Below, piece after piece: positions 9,268 to 18,289 of a DNA stretch of 64,000 nt. How positions within the stretch are numbered: position 1 is the stretch's first letter; each line of letters opens with the position of its first letter. The notes beneath the pieces were generated by a model that saw only the letters and a program-made list of their open reading frames with translations, was not told where the DNA came from and did no database searches. The position numbers and the translations under genes are program-made. The stretch is from NCBI RefSeq assembly GCF_007713465.1, contig NZ_VMSG01000009.1:1-64000 (forward strand), read 5' to 3'. This DNA comes from Pseudomonas sp. H3(2019) (GTDB taxonomy: Bacteria; Pseudomonadota; Gammaproteobacteria; Pseudomonadales; Pseudomonadaceae).

Positions 9268-10371
9268 TTAAAAGATTCGCCCGGTCGGCGCATAAGGCGC
9301 CGGATCGATAACCGGCTCGCGCCCCAGCATTACATCCGCAAACAACTGACACGACGCCGGTGCCAGCACCAACCCGTTACGGTAATGCCCGCAATTGAGC
9401 CATAACCCGGCAAATCCGGGCACTGCGCCGATATACGGAATCCCTTCCGGCGAACCCGGCCGCAACCCTGCCCAATGCCCGACCACCTCGGCCTCGGCCA
9501 GCGCCGGAATCAGCTCGACCGCCGAGGCCTTGAGGCTTTCCAGCGCGGGCTCGGTCGGCGTCTTGTCGAACCCTTCGTGTTCCAGCGTACTGCCGATCAG
9601 GATGTGTCCGTCTCGGCGCGGAATGGCATAACGGCCCTTGGCCAGAACCATGCTCGACAGAAAGTCCGAGGCGCACTTGTAGAGAATCATCTGCCCCTTG
9701 ACCGGCTCGACCGGCAGATCCAGGCCCAGGGTTTTCAGTAAATCACCGCTCCAGGCGCCGGCGGTCAGTACCACCTGATCGCCAGGGATCGGGCCTTTTG
9801 AACTCTCGACGCCCACTACCGCATCGCCTTCACGAATGAACGCGCGGACCTCGCACTGTTCATGAATAGTCACGTTGGGCAGTGCCAGCAAGGCCGCCTT
9901 GAGGGACTTCACCAGTCGCGGGTTACGCACGTTAGCGACATCAGCCATGTAGATTGCCCGCGAGAACCCCGGCCCCAATACCGGTACGGCATCGTGAGTG
10001 GCTGAAATATCCACAGAACTCAACGGACGATTTTCGCGTTTTGCCCAGGCCAGCGCCTCGGCCTCGTCATCCAGATCCAGCCAGTACAGGCCCGTGGTGT
10101 GCACCTCGGGATCGACTCCGGTGCTCGCAAACAGACGTTCAGCCAGCTGTGGATAAAAATCCTGCGACCAGTGAGCCAATGCGGTGACCGCCGGGCTATA
10201 GCGCCACGGGTACAGCGGCGAAACAATGCCGCCGCCAGCCCAGGAGGATTCCTGGCCCACGTTTGAGCGGTCCAGCAGAACCACGCTTTGCACGTGCGAC
10301 GCCAGATTAAACGCGGTCAGCAGGCCGATCACCCCACCGCCGACAATCACCACTTGCTGTTGCTTGGCCAT
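9268..10371 (-). CDS. thiO: Glycine oxidase ThiO (FAD-dependent)
   Basis: A 367-residue flavoprotein of the DAO family that oxidises glycine to the imine used to build the thiazole of thiamine. The N-terminal Rossmann motif VVIVGGGVIGLLTA (about 7–20) binds FAD. SSWAGGGIVSPLYPW and the C-terminal GHWAGLRPGSPEGIPYIG and NCGHYRNGLVLAP stretches are typical of ThiO. Two adjacent ATGs (10374 and 10371) and an upstream in-frame TTG (10383) make the start uncertain by up to four residues. It follows pilE on the same strand with a terminator-like hairpin between them. Confidence 0.9.
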   Translation of the reverse strand: MAKQQQVVIVGGGVIGLLTAFNLASHVQSVVLLDRSNVGQESSWAGGGIVSPLYPWRYSPAVTALAHWSQDFYPQLAERLFASTGVDPEVHTTGLYWLDLDDEAEALAWAKRENRPLSSVDISATHDAVPVLGPGFSRAIYMADVANVRNPRLVKSLKAALLALPNVTIHEQCEVRAFIREGDAVVGVESSKGPIPGDQVVLTAGAWSGDLLKTLGLDLPVEPVKGQMILYKCASDFLSSMVLAKGRYAIPRRDGHILIGSTLEHEGFDKTPTEPALESLKASAVELIPALAEAEVVGHWAGLRPGSPEGIPYIGAVPGFAGLWLNCGHYRNGLVLAPASCQLFADVMLGREPVIDPAPYAPTGRIF

Positions 10372-10386
10372 CATCTGATCCAACCA

Positions 10387-10416
10387 TAAAAAACACGGAG
10401 GGCGCCAAACGCGCCC
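10387..10416 (-). terminator. Probable terminator after pilE
   Basis: The minus strand reads GGGCGC, GTTTG, GCGCCC and then, after a short spacer, a TTTTTT run. It sits 13 nt past the pilE stop and overlaps the region just upstream of thiO, so it would separate the pilus operon from thiO. Confidence 0.6.
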
Positions 10417-10428
10417 GAGGAAAGGTAC

Positions 10429-10830
10429 TCAGCGACCCCAGCAATCCTTGGTGGTCAGCCCGGTCGTCGCATTGTTCATGCCTCTGACGCCGGTGTTGGT
10501 GAGGGTGAAATCCCCACACTTGTCACTGGCCATCGTTGACCCGGCCTTGCGCACGGCGGTGAGCAAGAAGGTCTGATCGGTCAGTGTCGGGGTAATGGTG
10601 TAGTAGTCGTTGCCAGCACTCAGCCCGGTAGCGTTGCTGTACACATTATTTTTCGAATAGAACCGTTCAAGATTTTGCGCCTGCTCGGACAGCAGCCCGG
10701 CAATTTCGGTGCGATGGCTTCGCTTCACGTACTCGGTAAGGAGTGGAGCGGAAATGGTCACCACAATCCCGATGATCGCGATCACGATCATGATTTCGAT
10801 CAGGGTAAAACCTTGGTTGGATCTGCGCAT
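10429..10830 (-). CDS. pilE: Type IV minor pilin PilE
   Basis: A 133-residue prepilin, last gene of the fimU-pilV-pilW-pilX-pilY1-pilE operon. The leader MRRSNQG is cut before FTLIEIMIVIAIIGIVVTISAP, with Glu at mature position 5 and the N-terminal hydrophobic helix. A Cys pair near the C-terminus (DKCGDF…KDCWGR) forms the usual D-loop disulphide. The ATG at 10830, with GAGG just upstream, is preferred over an in-frame GTG at 10845. The gene starts 15 bp after the pilY1 stop. In P. aeruginosa PilE links the priming tip complex to the major pilin. Confidence 0.92.
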   Translation of the reverse strand: MRRSNQGFTLIEIMIVIAIIGIVVTISAPLLTEYVKRSHRTEIAGLLSEQAQNLERFYSKNNVYSNATGLSAGNDYYTITPTLTDQTFLLTAVRKAGSTMASDKCGDFTLTNTGVRGMNNATTGLTTKDCWGR

Positions 10831-10845
10831 TGCCTCAACTCTCAC

Positions 10846-13800
10846 TTACTGTATTTGTCGCCACATGATTCGACGGCTACCGCCGCCGGATTTTTCAACC
10901 AGAGTGGTGATGCCGCCACTGGAATCGTTCACGATTTTGCGGGCTGCACTGTTGACGATCGCATTCAGCGTCGGAATACCACCGGTAAAGATCACCCCGC
11001 TGGAGATCGTGTCGTTCGTGTCGACCAGGCCATCGCCATTGGTGTCGAGCACCGCATAGTTGAGCATCTTACCGCTGAACGCATCGAGTTCGACCAGTTT
11101 GCCGTTGCCAAAGCTTGAACAGGGATCCGTGGTGTCAATGCTGGCCGTGGTAAATACAATTCGCCCGAGCACCAGCGCAGCCTGATTGATCACCCGCTCA
11201 CCGGTCAGGGCATTGTTGTACACCAGCGGCAAGTACCAGCCGTTCTGCGCCGGATAGGTCACGGGGTTCTGTGAGGTAGTGATGAACTGCCCCCCGGCGG
11301 TCCCCGTGAAGACCCCGGTTACAGCCTGCGCCTGCAAGCTCGACACGGTGATCTGCCCCGAGCCGCCATCGGCATCCCACACCCCATAGAACGCTTGCAG
11401 GTCCTTGCTGAGCTTGTCAGCGGTCTCGTTGAATTTCCCGGTGCCGAAAAACACCTCTTTGCCGTTGATCGGATGGTCCGCCAGCAACGGTTGCGCAGTG
11501 ATCGGCTGCGTCGCGCCGCCCGGTGCAGTGAATAGCGGCTTACCGGAAAAGGCTATGCCCCAGCTGGCGGGGTTCGAGCTGCTCAAGTCGAACTTCCACA
11601 ACCGGCCTTTCAAATCACCGCCATAGGCCGCCTGCACAATGCTTTGTGAGTCGACCTTGAGCTTGACCGATGACAGGCCGTTGGTGGTTTCGGTGCTGTC
11701 GATAACGATTTTCCTGATCAGCGAACCATCGCGAATATCCACCACGTACAACGCGGCAACGCCCGAGTTGCTGCCGTAGCCGTTGGATATGAAGGCCGCC
11801 CAGCGACCATCGGCCAAGCGTGCCACTTCCGGCCGCGCATAGGCATAACCCAGATCATTGAAAACGTTCGCGGTGTTGGCGGTGGCCGGTGCACTGATTT
11901 CCCACAAGGCATTGGTCACGTTCCCCGCCGTCCCGTCGAAAAGCTGCACGGCGTAAAAGGTCTTGCCGCCCGCCCCCACGCCACCCAGGGCCAGGGTTTT
12001 CCAGGCGCTGTTGAGCTGAGCATCGAATACACCGACCTGACCATCGTTGAGAAACTTGTGGCTGGTGCCATTGATGTAGGCGGTGTCGGCGATGAAATGC
12101 AGCGACGACAGCACGCTGGAAGGCATATAGCCGTAGCGCCGCGCACCACTGCCGGCGTTGATGACATTCACGAAGCCGTCGTTGGCATTCACCACCAGGC
12201 TGGTGTTCATGTTCGCGGCTTTGCTGGTCAGGAACGTGCTGTAACTGGTGCTGCCGGCCAGGTCTGAAGCGGTTTTGTCGGTGGGTGATGCCAGCGTCAA
12301 TGGCGAGTTGATGATGTCCCCAAGCAGCACGGTACGAGTCTTCAAGCCGGTTTTATTGGTGCCCTTGCTCCACTCCACCAGATCACTGCCGCTGATGCCG
12401 CTCGGCAGGTTCTGGCTGAGACTGGTTTGCTGGGTGCTGGAGAAGTTGCCATAGGCCAGAGTGACCGCCGCGTTGGTCGTGGTGTTCCAGGACTGATAGG
12501 TCGGCGCCGTCGCGCCGGGAACGATGGCCGTGTCGGTGGTCCACAGCACTGAGGCGGTGTTCACGGCGCCACTGGAGGTAAAGCCAAAGGATTTGATGGT
12601 GCCGCGCCAGTCCTTGGGGTCGTAGCTGGTCTGGAAATAACTGGAGCCACTGGCCACCGTATTGCTGCTGGTGACGCCGCTGCCACCCGAGCCGGCCTTG
12701 GCGGTAATGTCGCTCAACGCGGCCGACAGTGCGGTGTTGAGGCTGGCGCTGTCGGTTGCCTGATAATACTTGCCCTGCCCGTAGTTGGCCGCATCCGACA
12801 ACATCTGGTTGGCAGCAGTAAAGCCCACGGTGTAGGTGTTCATGTTTTGCTTGGGAAAGTCCGTCGATGACCAGCTTTTTCCTGCCGCGTCAGTGCCGGT
12901 GGAGCGCATGTCTATATCGAAGGCGAACTTGGCAATGTCATCCAGGTACAGGGTATCGCCTTCGGCATCACCGTTGAGGTTGTTGCCGTCATTGTTGATC
13001 CCGTCCCAGTTGGGCAGCTTGCTACCGCCCAAGGGGTCGTTGCTCGGGAACGTTCGGTCGTAGGTTGGCAAGCCATCGGTGATGACCACTCCGTAGTTCT
13101 TCTGGCAGCGATACTGGATCGGGCTGGTATAGGTTTTCGGCGTCGAGTTGTAGTAGGGCGTCATACCGCGAAAATAGCGGGTGATCTCATAGTAGGTTTC
13201 CGCCAGCGGAGTGTTGGTCACCGCGCTTAAGCCATTGATGGCAGAAATCAGTGCGTTGTAGTTCGCATCGGCCTGGGCCTGGGTCACGCTGCCGCTGACC
13301 GGCGCCAGATCACTGATGGAGCGGGCGATATATCCACCATTCCCGGAGTCGTTGTTGACCGGGGGATTGAAGGTCGCAAGACCAATACGCAGTGAACGGT
13401 TACTGGTAACCAACGTGGTGGAAACGTTGCGCGCCACGTTGATGCGGTAGTCGTTGGGTATCGAGCCATCGGTAAAGTCACGGTTCTTACCGTTGGCCAG
13501 GCTTACCACGTAGGAAATGTAGTCGTCGTAATAACGGGTATTGCCGTTACCCACCGGATCGGGAAGCTTGAGACACAATGGCGTCGTGCTGTTGTTGTAG
13601 AACGCGTAGTAACCGTTGGAACAACCCGACGTCGGCAGGCTGGACAGAAAAATCGGATCACCTACGATGTCTGACCCGCTAAAACACGACCCGGAAAACG
13701 CATTGCATTGCTTGGCCGGGGTCCGCGACACCGTCGGGTCAAAACCGGGAGCGTAGATGATGCTGTTCATGCTCCCCGAATCATCGAGCAACAACATCAC

Positions 13801-13953
13801 GTTTGGCGCAACTGCCGACGCGCCGAGCAGTGGTGAGTCCGATGGCGTGAAGGCATACGCCGGAGCGGCCAGATAAAGACCCAGCAGCCAGCCGCAGGCT
13901 AACTGCGTCAACCAATGGCCCGGCTCCCAACGACGAGCCTCAGTATTTCGCAT
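10846..13953 (-). CDS. pilY1: Type IV pilus tip adhesin PilY1
   Basis: A 1035-residue secreted protein that caps the pilus with the minor pilins and acts in adhesion and surface sensing. After a basic N-terminus and signal peptide ending near PAYAF comes a von Willebrand A-like region with the metal-site motif DxSxS at Asp57-Ser59-Ser61 (DDSGSM). The C-terminal half has the repetitive beta-propeller character of PilC/PilY1. Near residues 970–985 lies DTNGDGLVDTNDT, an EF-hand-like calcium loop of the type known in PilY1. The start at 13953 overlaps the end of pilX by 14 bp. No pilY2-like gene lies between it and pilE. Confidence 0.93.
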   Translation of the reverse strand: MRNTEARRWEPGHWLTQLACGWLLGLYLAAPAYAFTPSDSPLLGASAVAPNVMLLLDDSGSMNSIIYAPGFDPTVSRTPAKQCNAFSGSCFSGSDIVGDPIFLSSLPTSGCSNGYYAFYNNSTTPLCLKLPDPVGNGNTRYYDDYISYVVSLANGKNRDFTDGSIPNDYRINVARNVSTTLVTSNRSLRIGLATFNPPVNNDSGNGGYIARSISDLAPVSGSVTQAQADANYNALISAINGLSAVTNTPLAETYYEITRYFRGMTPYYNSTPKTYTSPIQYRCQKNYGVVITDGLPTYDRTFPSNDPLGGSKLPNWDGINNDGNNLNGDAEGDTLYLDDIAKFAFDIDMRSTGTDAAGKSWSSTDFPKQNMNTYTVGFTAANQMLSDAANYGQGKYYQATDSASLNTALSAALSDITAKAGSGGSGVTSSNTVASGSSYFQTSYDPKDWRGTIKSFGFTSSGAVNTASVLWTTDTAIVPGATAPTYQSWNTTTNAAVTLAYGNFSSTQQTSLSQNLPSGISGSDLVEWSKGTNKTGLKTRTVLLGDIINSPLTLASPTDKTASDLAGSTSYSTFLTSKAANMNTSLVVNANDGFVNVINAGSGARRYGYMPSSVLSSLHFIADTAYINGTSHKFLNDGQVGVFDAQLNSAWKTLALGGVGAGGKTFYAVQLFDGTAGNVTNALWEISAPATANTANVFNDLGYAYARPEVARLADGRWAAFISNGYGSNSGVAALYVVDIRDGSLIRKIVIDSTETTNGLSSVKLKVDSQSIVQAAYGGDLKGRLWKFDLSSSNPASWGIAFSGKPLFTAPGGATQPITAQPLLADHPINGKEVFFGTGKFNETADKLSKDLQAFYGVWDADGGSGQITVSSLQAQAVTGVFTGTAGGQFITTSQNPVTYPAQNGWYLPLVYNNALTGERVINQAALVLGRIVFTTASIDTTDPCSSFGNGKLVELDAFSGKMLNYAVLDTNGDGLVDTNDTISSGVIFTGGIPTLNAIVNSAARKIVNDSSGGITTLVEKSGGGSRRIMWRQIQ

Positions 13954-14425
13954 AAATGCTCTCCACCACACTGCGCGAGGTACCCGCCAACCCGACGGCG
14001 GTGACCCGATAGAGCGTCGCCGAGGTGTTGCTCGGAATATTCACCGCGCCCTGTGTGGTGCCGATGTTCTGTACACCATAAAAACCGCTGCCGGCAACGA
14101 TCCAGGTCACCCCAGAGGTAGAATTGAACCCGGCAGCCGCGATCACCGAAGACTCGGCCGGCGGGGCACACTGAGTGGTGTTGGCACACATCGCCAGGGT
14201 GTATGTACTCAGTTGTACGGCGCTTTCACCGATACGCAGTGCCGCTTCCGCCCCCTGGAAGGATTGATTGCGCAGCGTCACGCTGCCGGCCATTTTTTCC
14301 TGGAGCGTGGCGTTCTGCATCGACGAGATACCGATGAGCGTCAACAACAGCAGAAACACCAGGCTCATCAGCAGTGCCATGCCGCGCTGGGCGTGTGTCT
14401 TGAGGGGAGAAAGAATCATCGGCAT
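13940..14425 (-). CDS. pilX: Type IV minor pilin PilX
   Basis: A 161-residue prepilin with leader ending QRG, then MALLMSLVFLLLLTLIGISS. The +5 residue is Met, not Glu, which resembles the GspK/PilX tip type. NATLQEKMAGS follows the helix, as in other PilX proteins. Two in-frame ATGs (14425 and 14419) are possible starts; the first is taken, 5 bp after the pilW stop. It overlaps pilY1 by 14 bp. It is expected to form the priming tip with PilV, PilW, FimU and PilY1. Confidence 0.88.
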   Translation of the reverse strand: MPMILSPLKTHAQRGMALLMSLVFLLLLTLIGISSMQNATLQEKMAGSVTLRNQSFQGAEAALRIGESAVQLSTYTLAMCANTTQCAPPAESSVIAAAGFNSTSGVTWIVAGSGFYGVQNIGTTQGAVNIPSNTSATLYRVTAVGLAGTSRSVVESIYAKY

Positions 14426-14430
14426 CGCCC

Positions 14431-15135
14431 CTACATCAACCGGTTGCGCAAAGCGGCAACCACGTTGAAGGTCTGATTACGCACGTGGTTCTTGGGGTCC
14501 GCCAGGGTCAGGGTCAGGCGCACACTGCGGATTCGCGTCGGGTCAGTCGGATTGCTGCTGTAACTCGACGCGGCAACATCGGTGGCGCTGGTGGCCATGC
14601 CGAAGGTCACGTTGAAAGCACTGACGTTGTTCACCAGCGCCGCGGTGCCTGTGTTCGTGGTCATCAGGATCTGGCCATTGCTGAGGCTATAGGCCAAGCG
14701 CCGGATCGGAAACGCCAATTGCCCGGCTGTCGGTGTATGCGCGCCGGTGTAGGCCGTTGCGCTGGTTCGGCAGTCAGACACCACGGTCCAGGTCGGCGCG
14801 CCACCGTTGCCGCCGACATCGGACGTCACCAGGGTCAGTTTGAGTGCGGTGTTGTCCCAGCTGATGGGGGTGATCTGGTTGGCGTTGAAGTCGCCGGCCG
14901 AGCTCGCATCGGTAATCGTTCCCAGGCAACCGAACATGCCGACCATGCGGATTTCCTGAATCATTTTGCTCAGGACAAACCGCGCATCCTCCTGCATCCC
15001 GGCAGAGGTGTTCTGGCTGATGTAGGTGCTTTTCGCCGAAATAAAAATTTGCGCCACGCCGAGCACCACGATCAGGCTGATCGCCAGGGCGATCATCAGC
15101 TCGATCAGACCAAATCCCCGGGACGAACGGTTCAT
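14431..15135 (-). CDS. pilW: Type IV minor pilin PilW
   Basis: A 234-residue prepilin. The leader MNRSSRG is followed by FGLIELMIALAISLIVVLGVAQIF, with Glu5 present, and by the PilW/GspJ-like SAKSTYISQNTSAGMQEDARFVLSKM. The length is that of PilW and larger than other minor pilins. Its ATG overlaps the pilV stop (ATGA), indicating coupled translation within the tip operon. Confidence 0.92.
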   Translation of the reverse strand: MNRSSRGFGLIELMIALAISLIVVLGVAQIFISAKSTYISQNTSAGMQEDARFVLSKMIQEIRMVGMFGCLGTITDASSAGDFNANQITPISWDNTALKLTLVTSDVGGNGGAPTWTVVSDCRTSATAYTGAHTPTAGQLAFPIRRLAYSLSNGQILMTTNTGTAALVNNVSAFNVTFGMATSATDVAASSYSSNPTDPTRIRSVRLTLTLADPKNHVRNQTFNVVAALRNRLM

Positions 15136-15578
15136 GGCGTCACCAGCGGATCGACGGTGGCGCGGCTGCTCAGGACAAAGCTGCGGGTCGAACTGGCGGC
15201 TGCTGCGCGCGAATCATCCCAGGTGATGGTGATGGTATACACCCGCTGGTTCAGGGTAATACTGCCCGTAGCGGTCGGGCCGCCGAAGCTGGTGATATTG
15301 GTGGTGAAGTCATACAGGTCCTGATCCCGGGTGACATTCAAATTGCCCGAGGTCGGCGGCGTAACGGTGTAGTCGGCCGCAGAATTGGCGCGAATCCGGT
15401 CCATCATGTCGTAGGCGATAAAGCTCGCCTGGCTGGTCATCAGCGAGCTGTCGGTGTACTTCAGCGCATTCAGCTGAGTCGCCGCCGCCCCCAGCAGCCC
15501 CACACTCAGAATCAACAACGCAACCAACACTTCGATCAGTGTCATGCCGTCCTGTGCACGCGATCCCGATCCTGTCAT
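15132..15578 (-). CDS. pilV: Type IV minor pilin PilV
   Basis: A 148-residue prepilin of the PilV/GspI type. The leader ends QDG before MTLIEVLVALLILSVGLLGAAATQ, with Glu5. The ATG at 15578 overlaps the fimU stop by 4 bp and gives a short normal leader; an upstream in-frame ATG at 15617 would put 13 extra residues inside fimU and is not needed. It belongs to the coupled fimU-pilV-pilW-pilX-pilY1-pilE operon. Confidence 0.9.
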   Translation of the reverse strand: MTGSGSRAQDGMTLIEVLVALLILSVGLLGAAATQLNALKYTDSSLMTSQASFIAYDMMDRIRANSAADYTVTPPTSGNLNVTRDQDLYDFTTNITSFGGPTATGSITLNQRVYTITITWDDSRAAAASSTRSFVLSSRATVDPLVTP

Positions 15579-16048
15579 CCGCAGCTTCCACCCAAGACAA
15601 TCCTTCCGTTTAAACACACGCTGAGCGTCCGGCTCTGCGCCCCTGATACGTAATTGAACAGCACTGCCGTGGCTGGCGCCGACAACCCACCCAAGTTGTT
15701 GAAATCGATGCTGGTCACTCCAGAGGTTAGCGTCAGAGTGGCGCCGCTGCTCATCGCCGGAATAACCCGCAATACATTCGCCGGTGAACCGGTGCTGTCG
15801 TACACCCTCAACTCCCCGGTCCAGACGCTACCGCCGGCGGTTGGCCGGATGCGCGTGGTGATGCCCCGGTCGATCGCCTCCAGGCGGGCGTAATTGAGCC
15901 CTCGTTGCAGATCACTGATTTCGGTATCGGCCTTGGCGTTCTGTATAGAACTGTTGAACGCCGGTACCGCCAGGGTGAGCAGAATCGCCATGACCGCAAG
16001 GATCACCAGCAACTCGACCAACGTGAAACCTTTTGTACGATGATTCAT
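15575..16048 (-). CDS. fimU: Type IV minor pilin FimU (GspH/FimT family)
   Basis: A 157-residue prepilin and first gene of the pilus-tip operon. The leader MNHRTKG precedes FTLVELLVILAVMAILLTLAVPAF, and the GspH-like core NARLEAIDRG-type stretch appears as LNYARLEAIDRGITTRI. Cys residues near the C-terminus (SVCLNGR…GSCG) probably pair. The operon promoter should lie in the 123 bp between this gene and divergent fimT, which contains a short palindrome. The label FimU rather than a second FimT rests on its position next to pilV. Confidence 0.85.
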   Translation of the reverse strand: MNHRTKGFTLVELLVILAVMAILLTLAVPAFNSSIQNAKADTEISDLQRGLNYARLEAIDRGITTRIRPTAGGSVWTGELRVYDSTGSPANVLRVIPAMSSGATLTLTSGVTSIDFNNLGGLSAPATAVLFNYVSGAQSRTLSVCLNGRIVLGGSCG

Positions 16049-16076
16049 CGCTGCCCTCCGCTGCCAACGACTACAC

Positions 16077-16094
16077 CTAGCTGTATCAAGCTAG
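16077..16094. repeat. 18-bp inverted repeat between fimU and fimT
   Basis: CTAGCT, 6 bp, AGCTAG is a perfect dyad 28 bp upstream of the fimU start codon, in the divergent fimU/fimT control region. The size fits a dimeric regulator site or a leader hairpin; no known regulator matches it. Confidence 0.5.
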
Positions 16095-16171
16095 AACATT
16101 CAACCGGTAGCCGCAGGGTTGTTTTGACATTCGTTGCACAACCCAACGCCCACTCCAGGGAAGGAGATGCC

Positions 16172-16720
16172 ATGCATCAGAAGGGTTTCGGTCTGATAGA
16201 ACTGCTTATCGGACTGGCAATCGCAGCGATCGTTCTGCACCAGGTCAGCCCGGTGCTCAGCGAGTACACGCAATCAGTGAGTCGCGAGACCGCGGCGCAA
16301 ACACTCGCCAGCGGCATGCGCAACGCCCGCACCGCGGCCATCCTGCGTAATCAAACACTTGTCATCCACGCGTTGAACGACGATTGGGGCCAAGGCTGGC
16401 GAATCATTCTGGACATTAGTGGCGAGGGTCATCAGGACAGCAGCAACCCGCTGTTGCTCGAGCGCCAGACAAGCGCCGGGGTGCCGATTGTGGGCAATCG
16501 GCCGGTGAGGAGTTTTGTACGGTTCAGCGGTCTGGGCGAGCCACAGTTGCCTAGCGGCGCCTTTCAGGCCGGGACGTTGCACATCTGCGCGGACCGCGAG
16601 CCGGTCAGTCATCACCAGGTGGTGCTGTCCAGAAGCGGCCGCGTCAGTCTGCGCAGCGACAAGGCCGAGCAGGCCTTGTGTGTGGGAGGTGAGGAATCAG
16701 AGCAAGGAGCGAACGCGTAG
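16172..16720 (+). CDS. fimT: FimT-like prepilin of the GspH family
   Basis: A 182-residue prepilin with an unusually short leader, MHQKG, cut before [23 protein letters not shown], with Glu5. The GspH core [25 protein letters not shown] is clear. It is transcribed away from fimU and its last 24 bp overlap the end of ispH on the other strand. FimT-type proteins have been linked to DNA uptake through type IV pili in other bacteria. The start has an AAGGAG site 7 bp upstream. Calling it FimT rests on location and family. Confidence 0.8.
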   Translation: MHQKGFGLIELLIGLAIAAIVLHQVSPVLSEYTQSVSRETAAQTLASGMRNARTAAILRNQTLVIHALNDDWGQGWRIILDISGEGHQDSSNPLLLERQTSAGVPIVGNRPVRSFVRFSGLGEPQLPSGAFQAGTLHICADREPVSHHQVVLSRSGRVSLRSDKAEQALCVGGEESEQGANA

Positions 16721-17644
16721 CTCTTTGGGCATGGAGAAGGTGATGTTCTCCTCGCGACCGGCCAGTTCATCGGCGCCGGTAGCGCCCCAGGCCTGCAGTT
16801 GCTCGATAACGCCCCGAACCAGTACTTCCGGCGCCGAGGCCCCGGCGGTGATGCCGATACGCTCGACGCCATCGAACCAGCTGCGCTGCATGTCTTCGGC
16901 ACCGTCGATCAGGTACGCCGGGGTGGACATGCGCTCGGCCAGCTCGCGCAAGCGGTTGGAGTTGGAGCTGTTCGGGCTGCCGACCACCAGCACCACGTCA
17001 CATTCGTCAGCCAGTTGCTTGACGGCGTCCTGACGGTTTTGCGTGGCGTAGCAGATGTCGTCCTTGCGTGGGCCACCAATGGCCGGGAAACGAGTTCGCA
17101 AGGCATCGATCACGCGGCTGGTGTCGTCCATCGACAAGGTGGTTTGCGTGACGAAAGCGAGTGTTTCAGGGTTACGCACGTTCAGCGCGGCAACGTCCTT
17201 TTCGTCTTCGACGAGGTAGATCGCACCACCGTTGCTGGCGTCGTACTGGCCCATGGTGCCTTCGACTTCCGGGTGACCGGCATGGCCGATCAGAATGCAC
17301 TCACGACCGTCACGGCTGTAGCGCGCCACTTCGATGTGCACCTTGGTCACCAATGGGCAGGTCGCATCGAAGACCTTCAGGCCACGGCCTGCGGCTTCCG
17401 TACGAACGGCCTGGGAAACCCCATGGGCGCTGAAAATCACGATGACGTCGTCCGGCACCTGGTCCAGTTCTTCAACGAAGATCGCCCCGCGTGCGCGCAG
17501 GTCTTCAACGACGAATTTGTTGTGGACCACTTCGTGACGCACATAGATTGGCGGCCCGAAGACTTCCAGGGCGCGGTTGACGATTTCGATCGCCCGGTCC
17601 ACGCCGGCGCAGAAGCCACGGGGGTTGGCGAGTTTGATTTGCAT
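16697..17644 (-). CDS. ispH: 4-hydroxy-3-methylbut-2-enyl diphosphate reductase IspH (LytB)
   Basis: A 315-residue iron-sulfur enzyme, the last step of the MEP isoprenoid pathway, making IPP and DMAPP. The three Cys ligands of the 4Fe-4S cluster are visible in NPRGFCAGV (Cys12), FDATCPLV (about 96) and [11 protein letters not shown] (about 197). It is the last gene of ribF-ileS-lspA-fkpB-ispH, but a REP pair in the 192-bp gap separates it from fkpB. Its end overlaps fimT by 24 bp in convergent orientation. Confidence 0.97.
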   Translation of the reverse strand: MQIKLANPRGFCAGVDRAIEIVNRALEVFGPPIYVRHEVVHNKFVVEDLRARGAIFVEELDQVPDDVIVIFSAHGVSQAVRTEAAGRGLKVFDATCPLVTKVHIEVARYSRDGRECILIGHAGHPEVEGTMGQYDASNGGAIYLVEDEKDVAALNVRNPETLAFVTQTTLSMDDTSRVIDALRTRFPAIGGPRKDDICYATQNRQDAVKQLADECDVVLVVGSPNSSNSNRLRELAERMSTPAYLIDGAEDMQRSWFDGVERIGITAGASAPEVLVRGVIEQLQAWGATGADELAGREENITFSMPKELRVRSLL

Positions 17645-17726
17645 GCTGTGCCTCGTGTCTTGCGCGCAAGAAATAGTAATGCCTGCCTGTCATTCGAACA
17701 CCGGGTTCGAAAACAGTGAAAACTTA

Positions 17727-17819
17727 CTGTGGGAGCGAGCTTGCTCGCGATGAGGGCCTCACATCCAACATTGATGTTGAATGGTATTCAGCCATCGCGA
17801 GCAAGCTCGCTCCCACAGT
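17727..17819. repeat. Paired REP elements (REPIN)
   Basis: Two copies of a REP palindrome (GTGGGAGCGAGCTTGCTCGC and its reverse complement) face each other about 40 bp apart between fkpB and ispH. The same family recurs at 24846–24936 and 52463–52580. Confidence 0.9.
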
Positions 17820-17836
17820 TGATCCCATTGGATCAG

Positions 17837-18289
17837 TTACAGCGCTTTGACGTTGATGATTTCCACGTCAAAGGTCAATGTCTTGCCAGCCAGCGGGTGG
17901 TTGAAGTCGATGGTCACCTGAGCGTCATCGAACGCCTTGACCACACCGGGCAGCTCAGTATTCGCCGCATCGTTGAAGATCACCAGCAGGCCTTCGGACA
18001 GTTCCATATCCTGGAACTGCGAACGCGGGATGATCTGCACGTTTTGCGGGTTGGGCTGGCCAAAAGCGTTTTCTGGCTGAATCGTCAGATTACGCTTGTC
18101 ACCCGCCTTGAAGCCAAACAGTGCAGCTTCGAAACCTGGCAGCAGGTTGCCGTCGCCGACCTTGAAGGTCGCCGGGGCTTTGTCGAAGGTACTGTCGACG
18201 GTGTCGCCGTTCTCCAGGCGCAATGCAAAGTGCAAAGTGACTTCCGTGTTCTGGCCGATGCGTTGCTCAGCCAATACCTGCTCAGTCAT
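17837..18289 (-). CDS. fkpB: FKBP-type peptidyl-prolyl isomerase, SlyD-like (FkpB)
   Basis: A 150-residue cytoplasmic prolyl isomerase and chaperone of the SlyD/FkpB type. FALRLENGDTVDSTF, LLPGFEAALFGFKAGDKR and the inserted flap with NPQNVQIIPRSQF are typical. It lacks the His-rich tail of SlyD. The start codon overlaps lspA by 8 bp, so it is coupled to lspA in the ribF operon, an arrangement conserved widely in gammaproteobacteria. Confidence 0.92.
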   Translation of the reverse strand: MTEQVLAEQRIGQNTEVTLHFALRLENGDTVDSTFDKAPATFKVGDGNLLPGFEAALFGFKAGDKRNLTIQPENAFGQPNPQNVQIIPRSQFQDMELSEGLLVIFNDAANTELPGVVKAFDDAQVTIDFNHPLAGKTLTFDVEIINVKAL

